DNA from: Maratus speciosus | Lineage: Eukaryota > Arthropoda > Arachnida > Araneae > Salticidae | Length of the DNA stretch: 64,000 nucleotides | NCBI GenBank assembly: GCA_963932465.1 | Contig: OZ010799.1 | Location: forward strand, 163,490,761 to 163,554,760 | Reading direction: 5' to 3' | Shown here: in pieces, positions 11,450-22,762 of the stretch | Position numbering within the stretch: the first letter of the stretch is position 1 | Layout of the letters: every line of letters begins with the position of its first letter | Notes under the pieces: model-generated | Database searches by the model: none | What the model was told of the DNA's origin: nothing | What the model saw: only the letters and a program-made list of their open reading frames with translations | Program-made: the position numbers and the translations under genes

Positions 11450-12775
11450 TGCTGCCATCTATGTAAGGATTTAATAATTATAAATTAATGATTTAGATGT
11501 ATTAATTAAAGGATAAAATGTTTCGAAATGAATATAAAACAAAACCCTTTGTACAATCTTCGATCGCGTTACCCAATTGTGTCGACTTCTATTACAGTTA
11601 TCCCTTATTACCCTACCTCACCACCCCTTGAATACTAGGCCTGAGCGCTGACACAAAAATGGCAGCTGCCGACGACAATTTTTTTTTTTCAGCATGTGTG
11701 CGATCCCTTAAATATTCGTACCAATATTCTTTTAAAAAATTTTCTGCTTTTTTTTTCTAAGATTAAATGAGTCAGTGAAATCTTTTATAAAATGCTGGTG
11801 TCTGGTTGAGGGACGGTACCTACGATAAAAAAATATACCTTGGGCAATCGCTATTTTTGTGTCAGGGCGCCTACCTACCTAAAGAATGCATGGATAGTTT
11901 AAACTGTTGGAATCAAAAGATTTTGTGTTTTTTATATTCACACCAGGAAATCTTTATAGCTAACTTAAACGGAAATTTAACAAACTCTTCCTTGTTTGCA
12001 ATTTTTTGTAAGGTTTATTTCAAGAACGAGCGTGACTGCTTTTAAGCAGGTGCTGTTCCTCATGAGTACAACAAAATACATAGCAGCATAAACGATGTTC
12101 TAACAAACCGTAGTAGACCAAGTCCATTTTGAAAAAAAAAAAGAGAGAGTCCATTTAGAAGGTGCATAAAATCTGTTTTACTAACTGTCGAAAATGTGAA
12201 ATAAAAGGCAGGCGGCGCTGCTAATTTGATACCCCCCCCCACTTGTGAAGTGAAATGAAGAGAACACTTCAGTGCTTGTTGTTGAACCACCGATGTAACG
12301 ATTTTGTGTAATGTTCTCTTCAAAAAGAAGCTATGAAGGAGAGATCCCTATAATATCTTGGAATACTCATGACGAAGTAAATGCGAATAAATATGTTGTT
12401 AAGTTTAAGAAGCCACTATATCATTTTTCAAGTAACACATTTTAAATATCTACACCCGGCATAAATTGGAACGATGTCAATATGGGTTTCTATATGGTGC
12501 AACCGGCCCAAGGAAGTAAGGTCATTTAATTATTTTTGATTGAAAACATTTTATTCGCAATAAATAACAAAAAAAGTAACTTTGTTATGTAATAGAAAAA
12601 AAAAATATATGCTGTTTTGTGTTGAAGATAAATTCGTGTTCTGATGCATTTTATTTTGAAAACAAAAGTGGTCATTCGAATTCAATAATGTAATATAAGA
12701 AAAAAAAGCTGTATAATTTAATGATTAGAAACTTAATTATTTATTCCGATTGATATACAGTGTAAGTAAATAAAC
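11450..12775. other. Leader of the BEL/Pao remnant; no LTR seen
   Basis: AT-rich DNA with short homopolymer runs, including a C run near 12231. A long terminal repeat of the downstream retroelement would be expected here, but none could be proven because no 3' copy exists in the window. The last 300 bases may be untranslated leader. Confidence 0.4.
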
Positions 12776-14601
12776 ATGAATGATTTAGTGAAACTTAAGA
12801 AAAAAAGGGCTGTTTTGAGAACAGTGGTAACCAAGTACATAAATAAATTGGAAAGTGATGATTTGGAAAAATGTACAGAGAGCTCGCTAGAAGAATATGT
12901 TGGTTATTTAGATCAAATGAGTAAAGAATTAAAAACCTTTGATAATGAAATTAAAAATTTAATTAATGAAGATAAAGAGTTCGAGAGTGAAGTGCAGAAT
13001 GCTATTGAATATAATAAAAAAATAACGACTTGGATTAGCAGAATTAATGTGAGGATAAAAATTATTAAAGAATCGAAACAAATTACGCTTCCTAGTCCTG
13101 ATAGTACACCGCAAAGGGTTATATCTAATAAACCTAGCGAATCACCTGAAAATGCAGGAAATAATAGTTTAAACTTTAATAATGTAACAGTGAAATTGCC
13201 TAAAATTGCGATTGCAAAGTATTATAGTGATCCATGTTTGTGGATGGAATTTTGGAATCAGTTTCAAAGCTCTATTAATAAAAACGAAAATTTGTCAAAA
13301 ATAGATAAATTTTCATATTTAAAAACTCTTTTAGGAGGGGTCGCGTTCAATGTTGAAAACGGATTTGCTTTCTCAGAGGAAAATTATGAAAAAGCAATAA
13401 AATTACTAAAACAAAGATTTGGTAGACAGGAATTAGTTGTTAACGGGCATATGTCAAAATTGTTAAACCTTAATCCCGTCAAGGACTCAACTAATATATT
13501 TGAGTTAAGAAAATTATATGACATTGTTGAAATTCAAATTTGAAGTTTAGAGTCGTTAAATGTAACGACTGAAATGTACGGTCATCTTTTGTATCCCATT
13601 CGGATTAGATTAATCCCAGATGATCTCGCTCTAAATTTTAATATAAAACGTTTAGAAATATCAGATGAAAATGAGTTTAATGTTTTAGAACTATTAAGAT
13701 ATTTAAAAATCGAAATTGAGTGTCTGGAATCTTCTCTTGTGCAAAATTATTTTAAAGATACCAAACGAAAGTATACAGGTCCCCCCGATAAGCAAGGTAG
13801 TAAACATTATTTTAACCCTAGAACTACCGGAAATTTTACTCAAGTTTTATGAAAACATTCTACACCAGAATTTTTACTTAAACTATTTAATTTGTTTATT
13901 TAACTTATTATTGTCTGATTTATACATTTAGTTTGTTTTGAAGAAATTTCTGGTTTGAATAAATATTTTGAATGTACATGTCGGGTCCAATGGACCCGTC
14001 TGGTAGACGGAAGGTTAAGGGTTCGAGTTCTGCTAGCGTTCTTAATGCACAAATTCTATCATGCATATTTTGTTCTTCTCCCCATGATTCATTCAAATGT
14101 AGCTTGCCCCCGCAAGATAAGTTTAGGATATTGAAAAATTCTAATCGCTGTTTTAAATGCTTTAATATTTTTCACAACAGCAAAAAGTGTAGAAGTAAAT
14201 TGTCTTGCTTTAAATGTAAAAATCAATATCATCATGGTTCTATTTGCACAAAAGACAGCAGAGGGTTAAATACCGCTCGGGATGATAAAATAAGCAATAC
14301 GCAGCAAAATTCTGAATCTCCTAATTATGGATTTGAGGCGACAGTAAATTCGAACAATACTAGTTCCGAAATTGTTAGTTCTGTTTCGTATTGTAATAAT
14401 AATGTGACGCATTCTAAAAATGTATATTTACAGACATGTAAAGTAGTCGCGAGTTCCGATTTCAATTTAAAATTAACTAGAATACTTTTAGATAATGTGA
14501 GTCAGCGGTTATTTGTCACTGAAGCTTTAGTGGATGCCTTGAAATGCTTTGAACGAAAATTATTATTACTTAACGAATGTCGACGATTTTTATTCTTTTG
14601 A
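12776..14601 (+). pseudogene. BEL/Pao retrotransposon gag-protease remnant
   Basis: The 255-codon opening frame has a lysine-rich, coiled N-terminal part (residues ~1-100) and then a DUF1759-type gag core: LPKIAIAKYYSDPCLWMEFW, DKFSYLKTLLGG, AIKLLKQRFGR and LRKLYDIVE. A TGA at 13541-13543 interrupts it; the same frame then continues to about 13811. After a 207-bp insertion (13812-14018) come Cys/His zinc-knuckle motifs (CIFCSSPHDSFKC, CFKCFNIFHNSKKC, CFKCKNQYHHGSIC) and the start of an aspartic protease at LLDNVSQR. The family norm there is D-S/T-G, so the active site is damaged. Reverse transcriptase, RNase H, integrase and both LTRs are missing. In living elements this region packages RNA and matures the polyprotein; this copy is dead. 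Confidence 0.88.
13812..14018. mobile_element. TTAA MITE inside the gag remnant
   Basis: The body is 199 bp (13816-14014) with TTAA at each edge (13812-13815 and 14015-14018). It starts CCCTAGAACTACCGG. Near the right end is the dyad CGGGTCCAATGGACCCG. It is a diverged relative of the 208-209-bp elements at 41733 and 56403. The internal ACACCAGAATTTTTA block is shared by all three. Removing the body and one TTAA puts the flanking gag frames back in register, so insertion came after the gag was coding. Confidence 0.85.
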
Positions 14602-14716
14602 AAATTTTTTGCTACATCTTTAAGCTACACAAATACGCTAAACATTAATGTATAAATGGTTTTTAAAAAGTTATTTATAAAAGCACAGAAGCAGCATAAC
14701 GAAGTATCGGAAATTA

Positions 14717-15451
14717 TCTCACTGTGTACCACTTGTGGAACACAGTAAGACAATGTATATATTTTCATAAATCATACATTTTTACACTCCATCAGTAATT
14801 TTCTGCACTTTATGATTTCTAATTAATATTTCTAAATTTTCAAAATATTAAAAATATGAATCTCGGGTGGACAATGGCAGACCTTGGGCTATCTTCATGC
14901 AAATTTTCAGCATCTTACGTTTACTAGATTTCCCTAGCCATCGCATCCCTCTACACACACCTACAAAGAGAGAGAGAGAGAAACCTTCTTTTATTAATAT
15001 TTTTTTTTAAACATCAGAACCAACTAGTAGGTACATAATGAGACATGTCTCACTGTGTACCACAACTGTGTACCACAACTGTGTACCACAACTGTGTGTC
15101 TCACTGTGTACTTTCGTTACGTTGTAACAAAATGGATTCCGCATCTGTCACATCAATTTCATCGGTTTAAAAAGTTTATGTCGTTTTGTCGAAATAGTCT
15201 ATTATGAGATATAGCTAAGTTTGGTTAAGTAAATATATGTCATATTGAAGGAAATAAACTATATATTAGACGTTTATGTAACTCTGATATCTGTTTAAAA
15301 AAAAATTATTTACTATTTTGTCGGACGAGTAAGTAAAGTGCCGAAACTACATCCACCTGTTGCACAAGATGAGGTCGTTATCGGTGTGTGCCAGCTTGGA
15401 GAAAAAGTGACAACTATATGTCAACGTGGCTGTTGTCTCACTGTGTACTAC
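14717..15451. repeat. Iterated motif TCTCACTGTGTACCAC
   Basis: Copies lie at 14717, 15048, 15099 and 15436, with an inverted copy at 14735 (GTGGAACACAGTAAGA). Between 15062 and 15098 the inner part CTGTGTACCACAA is repeated in tandem with a 13-bp period. The copies surround a short frame at 15299-15463. The layout matches those at 3601-5010 and 44554-46034, but the motif is different. Confidence 0.8.
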
Positions 15452-15463
15452 TCTCCCCTATAG
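15299..15463 (+). pseudogene. Possible transposase-tail fragment
   Basis: A frame of about 54 codons reads KKIIYYFVGRVSKVPK early on and GEKVTTICQRG later. The YYFVGRV part resembles YYYIAV at 4270 and HYVGYI at 45080, in the same position relative to flanking motif clusters. It is too short to identify alone; the call rests on the shared layout. Confidence 0.25.
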
Positions 15464-15619
15464 TAGAAGAAGACTTGTGTGTTTTATCATCGTTCCGCGC
15501 GGTGAAACAACAGCATGCGTATTTTCACAACACCTTTTTTACTGCATATTACTTAGTTTATTAATCAGTGATTTGTACCTGAGCCTTTTTCTAATAATCC
15601 TTCATTTTATGAAAAATCA

Positions 15620-15835
15620 TTAAACCCTTAACGGTCGCATTACATTACGGTTTAAAAATTCAAATTGCTCATAGGCACCACTTTTTTGAAAAAGAAGTAT
15701 TCACCTTATTTAATGACAGGTAAAATGATAACATAATAAAGACAATTACACTGTTTATGAAACTGGTGGAAATATGACAATCTGAGTAAAATACACAGCC
15801 TGTGAACATCACGGGAGCGAGAATTAAGGCGTTAA
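15620..15835. mobile_element. TTAA MITE (CCCTTAACGGTCGC family)
   Basis: The ends are TTAAACCCTTAACGGTCGC and GCGAGAATTAAGGCGTTAA, and the length is 216 bp. The shared core is CACCAC at 15676 with CCTTATTTAAT 28 nt on. A right-half copy is at 61830-61950. Confidence 0.75.
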
Positions 15836-16347
15836 AAATATCCCGATTATGAAATATTAAGTAGAAAGTGTGTGGTTGGGGGAATTAAAAGATAGCTATT
15901 TTTTCGTAATCTACAACGTAGGTTTGCACCAAATATGAAGAATGTTAGTAACATTATATTGAAATTGAGCATGGATAATATATTAAAAGACTATTACAAT
16001 AATTACTTTATATCGCAAGTCAAGGGTTTTTAAATGGTCAATTGGCAGTGGACACGATTTTGAATGATTACTCAACAGGTTTGAAAGGCTGCAAATAGGC
16101 CTATTCTACGAGACTTTTAACGTAATATTGCTATCAAGTAGATTTTGATATATTTAAATAAGATCTTGTGTCAAAATATTATATAAATGACCGCTAACAT
16201 TGTTTTTTCCGAAACAAAGGTTGTAAAAATATCAGATTTCCAAATTAGACATAAATAGTATAGTAAATTAGGTTACCATTTCTATAAGTAGCTTTCGTAC
16301 ATGCGATCCATGCAATTTCTCCATCAGATGCAAATGTTTCGTAGTTG
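15836..16347. other. Nothing recognised
   Basis: No coding frame, paired repeat or array could be supported. Confidence 0.5.
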
Positions 16348-16355
16348 GCAGGAAA

Positions 16356-16533
16356 CAGTGTTGCCAGATTGGGGACTTTTTTAGTTTAGATTATTTGACT
16401 GTCACCGCTTTTTTAAAATAGTAGTTCGCCTTGAATTTTTAATCCATTTTAAATAGACCGAATATTTCTATTTCAAATAATCGGTGACAATCAGCATTCT
16501 GGGGACAAAAGAATCCCGAATCTGGCAACACTG
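16356..16533. mobile_element. hAT-type MITE, copy 2, with perfect 8-bp duplication
   Basis: The ends are CAGTGTTGCCAGATT and AATCTGGCAACACTG. The octamer GCAGGAAA occurs at 16348-16355 and again at 16534-16541, an exact duplication. The body is 178 bp. This fixes the family as an 8-bp-target (hAT-like) group. Confidence 0.92.
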
Positions 16534-16541
16534 GCAGGAAA

Positions 16542-17154
16542 CAAAGTATTGCTATTTGGATATTAGAATAACATAAAATCTCGGTCCAAATAGAGACTTT
16601 TTCTGATAAAATCAGAGCGTAAACTGAAATCCGAAGCATACTACTATCAGACGTAGCACAATCAATAGCAAATTGCAAAAATAAATTAATGAGATTACGT
16701 TGGGATCAAGTACGACTTTTCTGAATTTTTCTAATGTTATGGCGCATGTTTTTTGACGTAACGATGTCGGTGCTTCAGCGAGGAGGAAAGAGAGCGGCAA
16801 ACTTAACAGCATTTTCTCTCAAATAATAGTGGTGTGAAAAAGTCGGAGATTTGGCAACTCTGGAAAGGCAATGCACCACTACTGTAACGTCACTACTTCC
16901 AGAGTCATAGCCTTTCTCGGGGCAGCTATGATCAACGCTACCGCCCCCCCCCCCCTCCTGAATATATGCACTTTCTTTCTGAAAAAATACATGGGTAAGC
17001 AGCTCATCATAATCTTATTTCAAAGAACTATGTTTAATTTTATTCTTCTAACTGAGGGAAGGTTTGAGGAATCTTATACGTTTATAAATATATATATATA
17101 ATTTTAAAAATTAAATTTTGAATTGTAAGATATTAAATATTATGCAAAGTAAGA
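16542..17154. other. Nothing recognised
   Basis: A C run lies at about 16945-16956 and an (AT)n run at 17090-17099. Short open frames on both strands show no protein-like pattern. Confidence 0.5.
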
Positions 17155-17345
17155 TTAACCCTTTCCGGCACAGAAAAAATCTGTTCGTAAAATGATGAAA
17201 TGATTGATTGACATCAGAATTTAAAAACGAACTTTTTTGCAAATAAAAATTTGTTGTTCTAAACTTTAATTTGAAAACAAAAATTTTATTAAAATATTCT
17301 TCGTGCCGGTTGTAAATTTGGAATGAAAATTAGGTGATCCCCCGA
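17155..17345. mobile_element. TTAA MITE (CCCTTTCCGGCAC family), right end lost
   Basis: The left end is TTAACCCTTTCCGGCACAG, followed by AAAATGATGAAATGATTG as in copies at 31671 and 53218. The interior ends in GAATGAAAATTAGGTGATCC, and the expected closing GGGTTAA is missing. Confidence 0.6.
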
Positions 17346-18232
17346 GGGGACCACTGCGTCATAAAGTGCTAAAAATCAGTGACTTCCAGAACTGACGATG
17401 AGACCCATGTTCAGCAGATTTACTAGTATTTTTAATATATTAAATTATGATGTCCAAGATTTGATTCTGGAGCATCTTTTATACATTTATTTCATCCCTA
17501 AACTCTAGATTAACTTTCTAGATAATTTTTCACTTTTTTTAAGAAGACCTAAAAAATGAGTCAAATTTCATTCAGAAATAGGAAAAAAAACTTTTATTTA
17601 ATTTTAAAATAAATTCAACAAATACATGCAGTGTTTCGAAAAACTTATCGAATATTATTCACAAACAGGGATTTCACATACATTTAGTTGTGCCATAGCG
17701 AACTTTATAAATTATCAAGAAAAGAGATCAGTACCCAATTTCTATTCTAATTTTCATTCGAAATAATACAGTTATACTAAATTCATGCCTCCAGAAAATT
17801 GTAAAAAACATTTTTCGTTACAGGATTATAAAGGATGCACAGGAGATAAGTAAACAATTTGTTTCTAAATTATACCCTGTTCAAGGACGATTTTTTATGG
17901 TGAGAAAAAAAAATGTGTTTTTTACGATTTATCAATTTTATGTTAATAAAAACTCAAAAAGCAAAGGAAAAATGAGAAAAACGATAGAGTTTCACAAAAA
18001 ATAACGTCCACATTTGTGGCCGCTTGGCGCTAAGGGTATGCGGGAAATGATTTCTTATAAAAAAAATAAATAAATAAATAAAAAAAAAATCTAACAGTAA
18101 ATTTCTTTCTTACATTTCTACAAATTATTAACACCTAATATTTTTAATATATCAGATATTATTTTTATTAAATATTAAAGATTTGGTCAAATAATCCAGC
18201 AACACTGACTGCTGAAAAATTACTTCACGTTT
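17346..18232. other. Nothing recognised
   Basis: AT-rich DNA with A-rich runs near 18060-18090. No supported structure. Confidence 0.5.
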
Positions 18233-19140
18233 TTTTTTTGGATGCGTTCGTAATTATACCGGGTGATCCAAAAGTTCGTTAAAAATTTAAAAACACACAA
18301 AAGAAGGAAGAAATTATGATAAAGGAGTGCGGTTTGCAAGAAAGGACTCACAAGGTAGTCTGATTTTTTTTTTTTAGCAGCAAAAGAAAAAAAAAGTTAA
18401 AAAATCACATGTAGAGGGCGCTGACGACCCGAAAATAATGAACAGGACAACAGTTGTGTCATAGAATGTTCTGAAGGTCATGTTGAATTTGTTATTGGAA
18501 GAACAAATGAATGGAGCGTAATGTTGTCTTCTTCATTGTGTTTCGGGTCGTTAGCGCCCTCTACATATGATTTTTTAACTTTTTTTTTCTTTTTTTTTTT
18601 GCTGCAAAAACAAATCCGACTACCTTGTGAGCCCTTTGTTTGCAAACCGCACTCCTTCATCATACTTTTTTCCTTTTTTATGAGTTTTTAAAGCTTTACG
18701 AACTTTTGGCTTACCCGGTATAAATACGTAGCACGTATAGTCGTCGTCCGGTCCATCCGCTTGTCTGTCTGCCTGACCATCTGTCCACATATAACAGCAC
18801 AAAAACAACCCAAACGAATGGTCTGAAATTTTAAATATATAATTGTTACAAAATTTTGACGAGTCATTTCTAGTTTTAATTTTATGAAAATCGGATGTAG
18901 AGTTTAATTACAGGGACAGTCAAAAGTTTTCCGTTACATTACGACCAACGGGAAAATTTTATTTCAAGTGCATTTTAATGATGTTACAGCCTTTCGAACA
19001 GAATGAAATTGATATGCATTTATGAAGTGCACGAAAATATACATTCACTAAAATATGCTGGGCAAAAAAATATTCATAACACTAGTCATACTACGAGTGC
19101 ACCTCCTTTGCCAAGTTTGACGTAAAATTTCCAACTTGTT
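18233..19140 (+). repeat. GTGCGTTCGTAATTAT dispersed repeat, copy 1, interrupted
   Basis: This starts TGCGTTCGTAATTAT and resumes after an insertion at 18721 with AAATACGTAGCACGTATAG. Shared internal blocks are GGGACAGTCAAAAGTTTTCC, TTACATTACG and AATGATGTTACAGCC. It ends near TTTCCAACTTGTT. Other copies are at 19270 (inverted), 26961, 28681, 29196 and 37943 (inverted). It has no coding frame and its superfamily is unknown. Confidence 0.8.
18259..18718. mobile_element. Near-palindromic element in a TA site
   Basis: The arms start CCGGGTGATCCAAAAGTTCG and end CGAACTTTTGGCTTACCCGG and pair over about 200 bases each. Markers such as AGGGCGCT(G/A)ACGACCCG appear in both arms. TA flanks both sides (18257-18258 and 18719-18720). 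The host repeat in other copies reads TAATTATATAAATACG without interruption, so the TA was duplicated. The element is Tc1/mariner-type in target choice and non-coding. Confidence 0.88.
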
Positions 19141-19269
19141 CTAACTGTAAATCGGAATTAATATTATCACAGCAGCCAAAGCATAAAATTTTTACTTCTC
19201 TTGTTGAGGGACTCTATAGTGAATAAGTTATAATCAAAATTTTAATATTTTTATTATTGACAGAAATTC

Positions 19270-19690
19270 TAGTTATAAACAAGTTGTAAATTGCACGTCA
19301 AACGTGGCAAATGAAGTGCGTTCGTAATATAACTAGTTTTATAAATATTTTTTGCATCGCATATTGTACTGAATGTACATTTTAGTGCACTTCATAAGTA
19401 CATATCAATTTCTTTCTGTTCGAAAAAGCTGTAACATCATTAAAATGCACTTTTTCCCCATTGGCCGTAATGTAATGGAAAACTTTTGACTATCCCTGTA
19501 ATTAAACTATACATCCGATTTTCATAAAATTTGAAAAGACTTGACAAAATTATACAAAATATATATATTTAAAATTTCAGACCATTCAGTTGGGTAGTTT
19601 TTGCTCTGTTATATGCGGACGGACGGATGGACTGAACGACGACTATAGGGGCTACGTATTTATATAATTACGAACGCACTAAAAAACTAA
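19270..19690 (-). repeat. GTGCGTTCGTAATTAT dispersed repeat, copy 2 (inverted)
   Basis: This copy is opposed to the one ending at 19140, with about 130 bases between them, so the pair forms a large inverted repeat. It reads from AACAAGTTGTAAATTGCACG to ATTACGAACGCAC. Confidence 0.8.
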
Positions 19691-19999
19691 ATGTCCACAT
19701 GTGTGCCAAAGGGCGTGATGAGGGTAAAGAAGACATTATAAGAAGACTATACGAAAAAGAATAAATTACTCTTTGAAAAAAAATTAGTCGCAAAATAATA
19801 TGTTTAGCAAAACAGTCATTGTTTCAATATGATGCTTCTTAAGGTTTTTTGATGTAAATATAAGGATAGAAACTCTATTTTATTTTCTTGCAATCCTTTT
19901 GCATCTATCAGAGGCTTTTGATTTATTAACTCAACAGTTAGCCATATTTCTATGAACAAGAAAGAAAAATCACGCATTAAGCATAGATTATAAAACACT

Positions 20000-20740
20000 T
20001 TTCAACACTTCCTGGATGCTTTAACAAGACATCGTAATTTAGGAAAATAATGTAAATAAGATAACTAAGTCAACATTTTAGAAAACGCATAAATCATTTG
20101 AAAAACTGATTTCAGCAGTTACTGTCCATAGCCAAATATGTTTTTCAATTCTTTTGAACAGTCCTGTATTTGATCTGTAGGTTGATATGTATATTATATA
20201 ATAGGAAAATTCAGTTTAGTAAAACAACGCATAACAGATTGAAATTTCTCTTTCAGCAATTTATACTAATAGATGCAAACATACTTGAATACTTTTATAC
20301 AGTCTTGTAGTTTACCTAGTACCTTTATTACACGCCACTATTTAGCTAAAATTTAATTCAAACTAAAATATTCTTAGACCTACTGAAAACACATTTTCAG
20401 AAGTTTACATCCATAGAGGGCCATGAATTCAATTCTTTGCGTGGCCCTGTATATCATTTTATCTATATTCTACAAACATTTCTTAGCAAACTAAATGCAG
20501 TTCAATGCAAAAATGCATAACCCATTTAAAAACTCACATTTATGCAATTTACTCTCATACTCATTAATCCTTATGCATTCTTTTACGCAGCCCTGTATAT
20601 GAACTATAGCATTTATACACATCATATAGTATGCATAAATATAATGAAACGTAAAAGTGCTTATCATAATTAAAAATGCATTTCTAGCAATCATCGTTAA
20701 AATACAGTACTTCGAATACAATATAATATCTGAAACCTTT
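20000..20740. repeat. Degenerate ~145-bp tandem array (left part)
   Basis: The block CAGTCCTGTA or GCCCTGTATATGAAC recurs at about 20152, 20298, 20440 and 20584, spacing 142-146. Units look like expanded, diverged copies of the internal part of the GTGCGTTCGTAATTAT repeat, where a single unit ends TATCCCTGTAATTAAACTAT. The array continues at 22763 beyond a mariner insertion. Confidence 0.6.
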
Positions 20741-20744
20741 TGTA

Positions 20745-22760
20745 CAGGGTTGTTATAATTAAAGTTCGCCTATTCAGAAGGCTCTAGAGCCGGTTTTATG
20801 GCTCCAAACGAAACAAAATCTCACTAGTACGTAGTTGAAGAGATGCGCTGTGCGAAAATCGAAAAAAAAATTAGTTAACATTTTTGCCAATAGGTGGCGC
20901 TGCGCCAATATTTAAGCCGATATTTGCATATTCCTTTATTTTGTAAAAAACAAAATACAGGAAATTTTATTTCACAGTTGGTAAAAGTAAACTTTTTCAG
21001 ATTCGTTATATCAATTTCGGTCAATCCAGATGAAACACACAAAATCACAAAATTTCACCCAACGCTTGAAAAAGATCACATTTTATTCAAATTTTCGACG
21101 AACGACGTCAAAGTGACGTCGCAACTTCGAAAACTTGAAATACCCTTCTAACCACCTGACGATTTAAAACTTGCTGATAAAGTGTGTCTGTGATTTCTTT
21201 GACACTGGAATAATTGATCGTTTCTGAAAAGCATTTGAATCTACGCTTTGTGGAGAATGGTAACTTTGAAAGAAAAGGCACTTCTTGTAAAGTTATTTTA
21301 TCAAAATAACAGCAACGCAGCTGCAGCTCTTCGAGAATTCCAGAAACTAGAAGATGTTAGACGTGAACCAATGTGGGATCGTGGAGTTCACAAAATGATT
21401 AAAAAGTTCGAGGAAACAGGAAAACTCGACATTCTTCCTGGCAGAGGACGAAAAAGGCTAGACATTTCTAGCACTGAAGATATTGCTACTGCTGCCGTGG
21501 ATTATCAAGCCAGTCATCACTTGGTAATGCAAGTGTTCCAGCTATTGCGAATGAAGTCGATATGCCAATTTCCACTGTGAGAAAAGTGATGCGTCAAATT
21601 TTGCGCTACTATCCATACAAGATTCAGAGGGTGCAACAACTAATACAGGGTGATACCGAAAGTTGGCTATCATTTTCACTACAGTTTCTTTTACGAATGA
21701 ATGTGGACAATTCTTGGCCCTGGAATATTCTATGGACTGATGAAGCGCATTTTTATTTATAGGGAGAAGTGAACACACACAACTGTCGAATTTGGGCGAA
21801 AGAGAATCCTAATGTTGTCCAAGAAGTTCCATTGCATGCAGCTAAAGTGACGGTGTGGTGCGGTTTCACAGCTACGTTTATGATTTTTTTTAGGAACTAA
21901 TATCCACAGGACCCATTACATGTTCCGTAAATGGGAGAAGGTATCTCAATATGTTGTCAAATTTTCTGATTCCCGAGCTGCAACAGCGAGGTTGCCTTCA
22001 AAATATCGTGTTTATGCAAGACGGTGCACCACCGCACATTACTAGAGGAGTTCGGACTTCCTTAACAAGCCATTTTACAGAAACCGCATCATAAGTCGTT
22101 ATTTTCAAACAGTCTGACCACCACGATCGCCTGATCTAACACCATGCGATATTTGGTTGTGGGGATTTATGAAAGATTCTGTATCTAAAGACAGATGTCA
22201 GACAATCTCTGATTTGAAAGACAGTATTAGACTACATATTCGCTCAATCTCACAGGACAGTTTACGCAATGCTGTAGAAAGCACAATTCTGAGAATGGAA
22301 TGCGTTATTGAAAATGGTGGAGGATTCATTGAGTATGCGTAATGTTATTCTTCGTTATTTCCTCGTTGACGAGCGACATGTTTTATTTTTGTTGATGCAG
22401 ATTACATCACATGGAATTACATTCATTTTTCTGTATTATTTGGAGTCATAGGTCAGGCTCTAGAGCTGTCTGATTAGGTGAACTTTAATTATAACAATTC
22501 GCAGTTCCTCGAAGTTTGTTGAAACTTTTAAATTTGTGTGCTTCGTCTGGATTGACTGAAATTGATATAATGAATCTGCAAACATCGCCTTAAATATTGG
22601 CGCAGCGCCACCTATTGACAAAAGTTTTAACTATTTTTTTTTTCTATTTTCGCAGAGCGCATCTCTTCAACTACATACTAGTGAAATTTTGTTTCGTTTG
22701 GAGCCATAGAACCGGCTCTAGAGCCTTCTGAATAGGCGAACTTTAATTATAACAACCCTG
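20745..22760 (+). mobile_element. Tc1/mariner-type transposon with long inverted ends
   Basis: The ends are CAGGGTTGTTATAATTAAAG and its exact complement, flanked by TA at 20743-20744 and 22761-22762. The inverted similarity extends about 190 bases cleanly and roughly 260 with one left-arm insert. Both arms carry GGTGGCGCTGCGCCAATATT. A second, internal version of the right end lies at about 22439-22498 (GGCTCTAGAGCTGTCTGATT), so the right side holds two terminal copies. The transposase inside is broken. Confidence 0.92.
21257..22342 (+). pseudogene. Mariner/IS630-type transposase, DUF4817-like head, broken
   Basis: The start is ATG at 21257. The head MVTLKEKALLVKLFYQNN and the GRGRKR segment look like a DUF4817-type DNA-binding helix-turn-helix. 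The frame shifts near 21530 and again later. Catalytic-region motifs can be read: WTDEAHFYL followed by TAG at 21760, VTVWCGF, then QDGAPPHITRG at about 22018, and PRSPDLTPCDIWLWGFMKDS at about 22125. This gives the three acidic positions of a DDE/D RNase H-fold transposase. The tail runs to RMECVIENGGGF. Intact proteins cut and paste the element at TA sites. This copy has at least two stops and several shifts and cannot act. Confidence 0.88.
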
Positions 22761-22762
22761 TA

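Noticed and set aside
12060..12323. 87-codon minus-strand frame upstream of gag
   Set aside because: It crosses C and A homopolymers, has no motif, and has no link to the retroelement.
11450..12775. 5' LTR of the BEL/Pao element
   Set aside because: No TG...CA-bounded direct repeat could be matched, since the 3' side of the element is missing.
15062..15113. CRISPR-like short repeats
   Set aside because: Units of 13 bp without spacers of constant length, in a eukaryotic transposon context; they belong to the iterated motif region.
18478..18808. Minus-strand frames with Lys/Asp-rich peptides
   Set aside because: They lie in the near-palindromic TA element and its flank; the composition comes from A-rich arms and TCTG/TCCG tracts.
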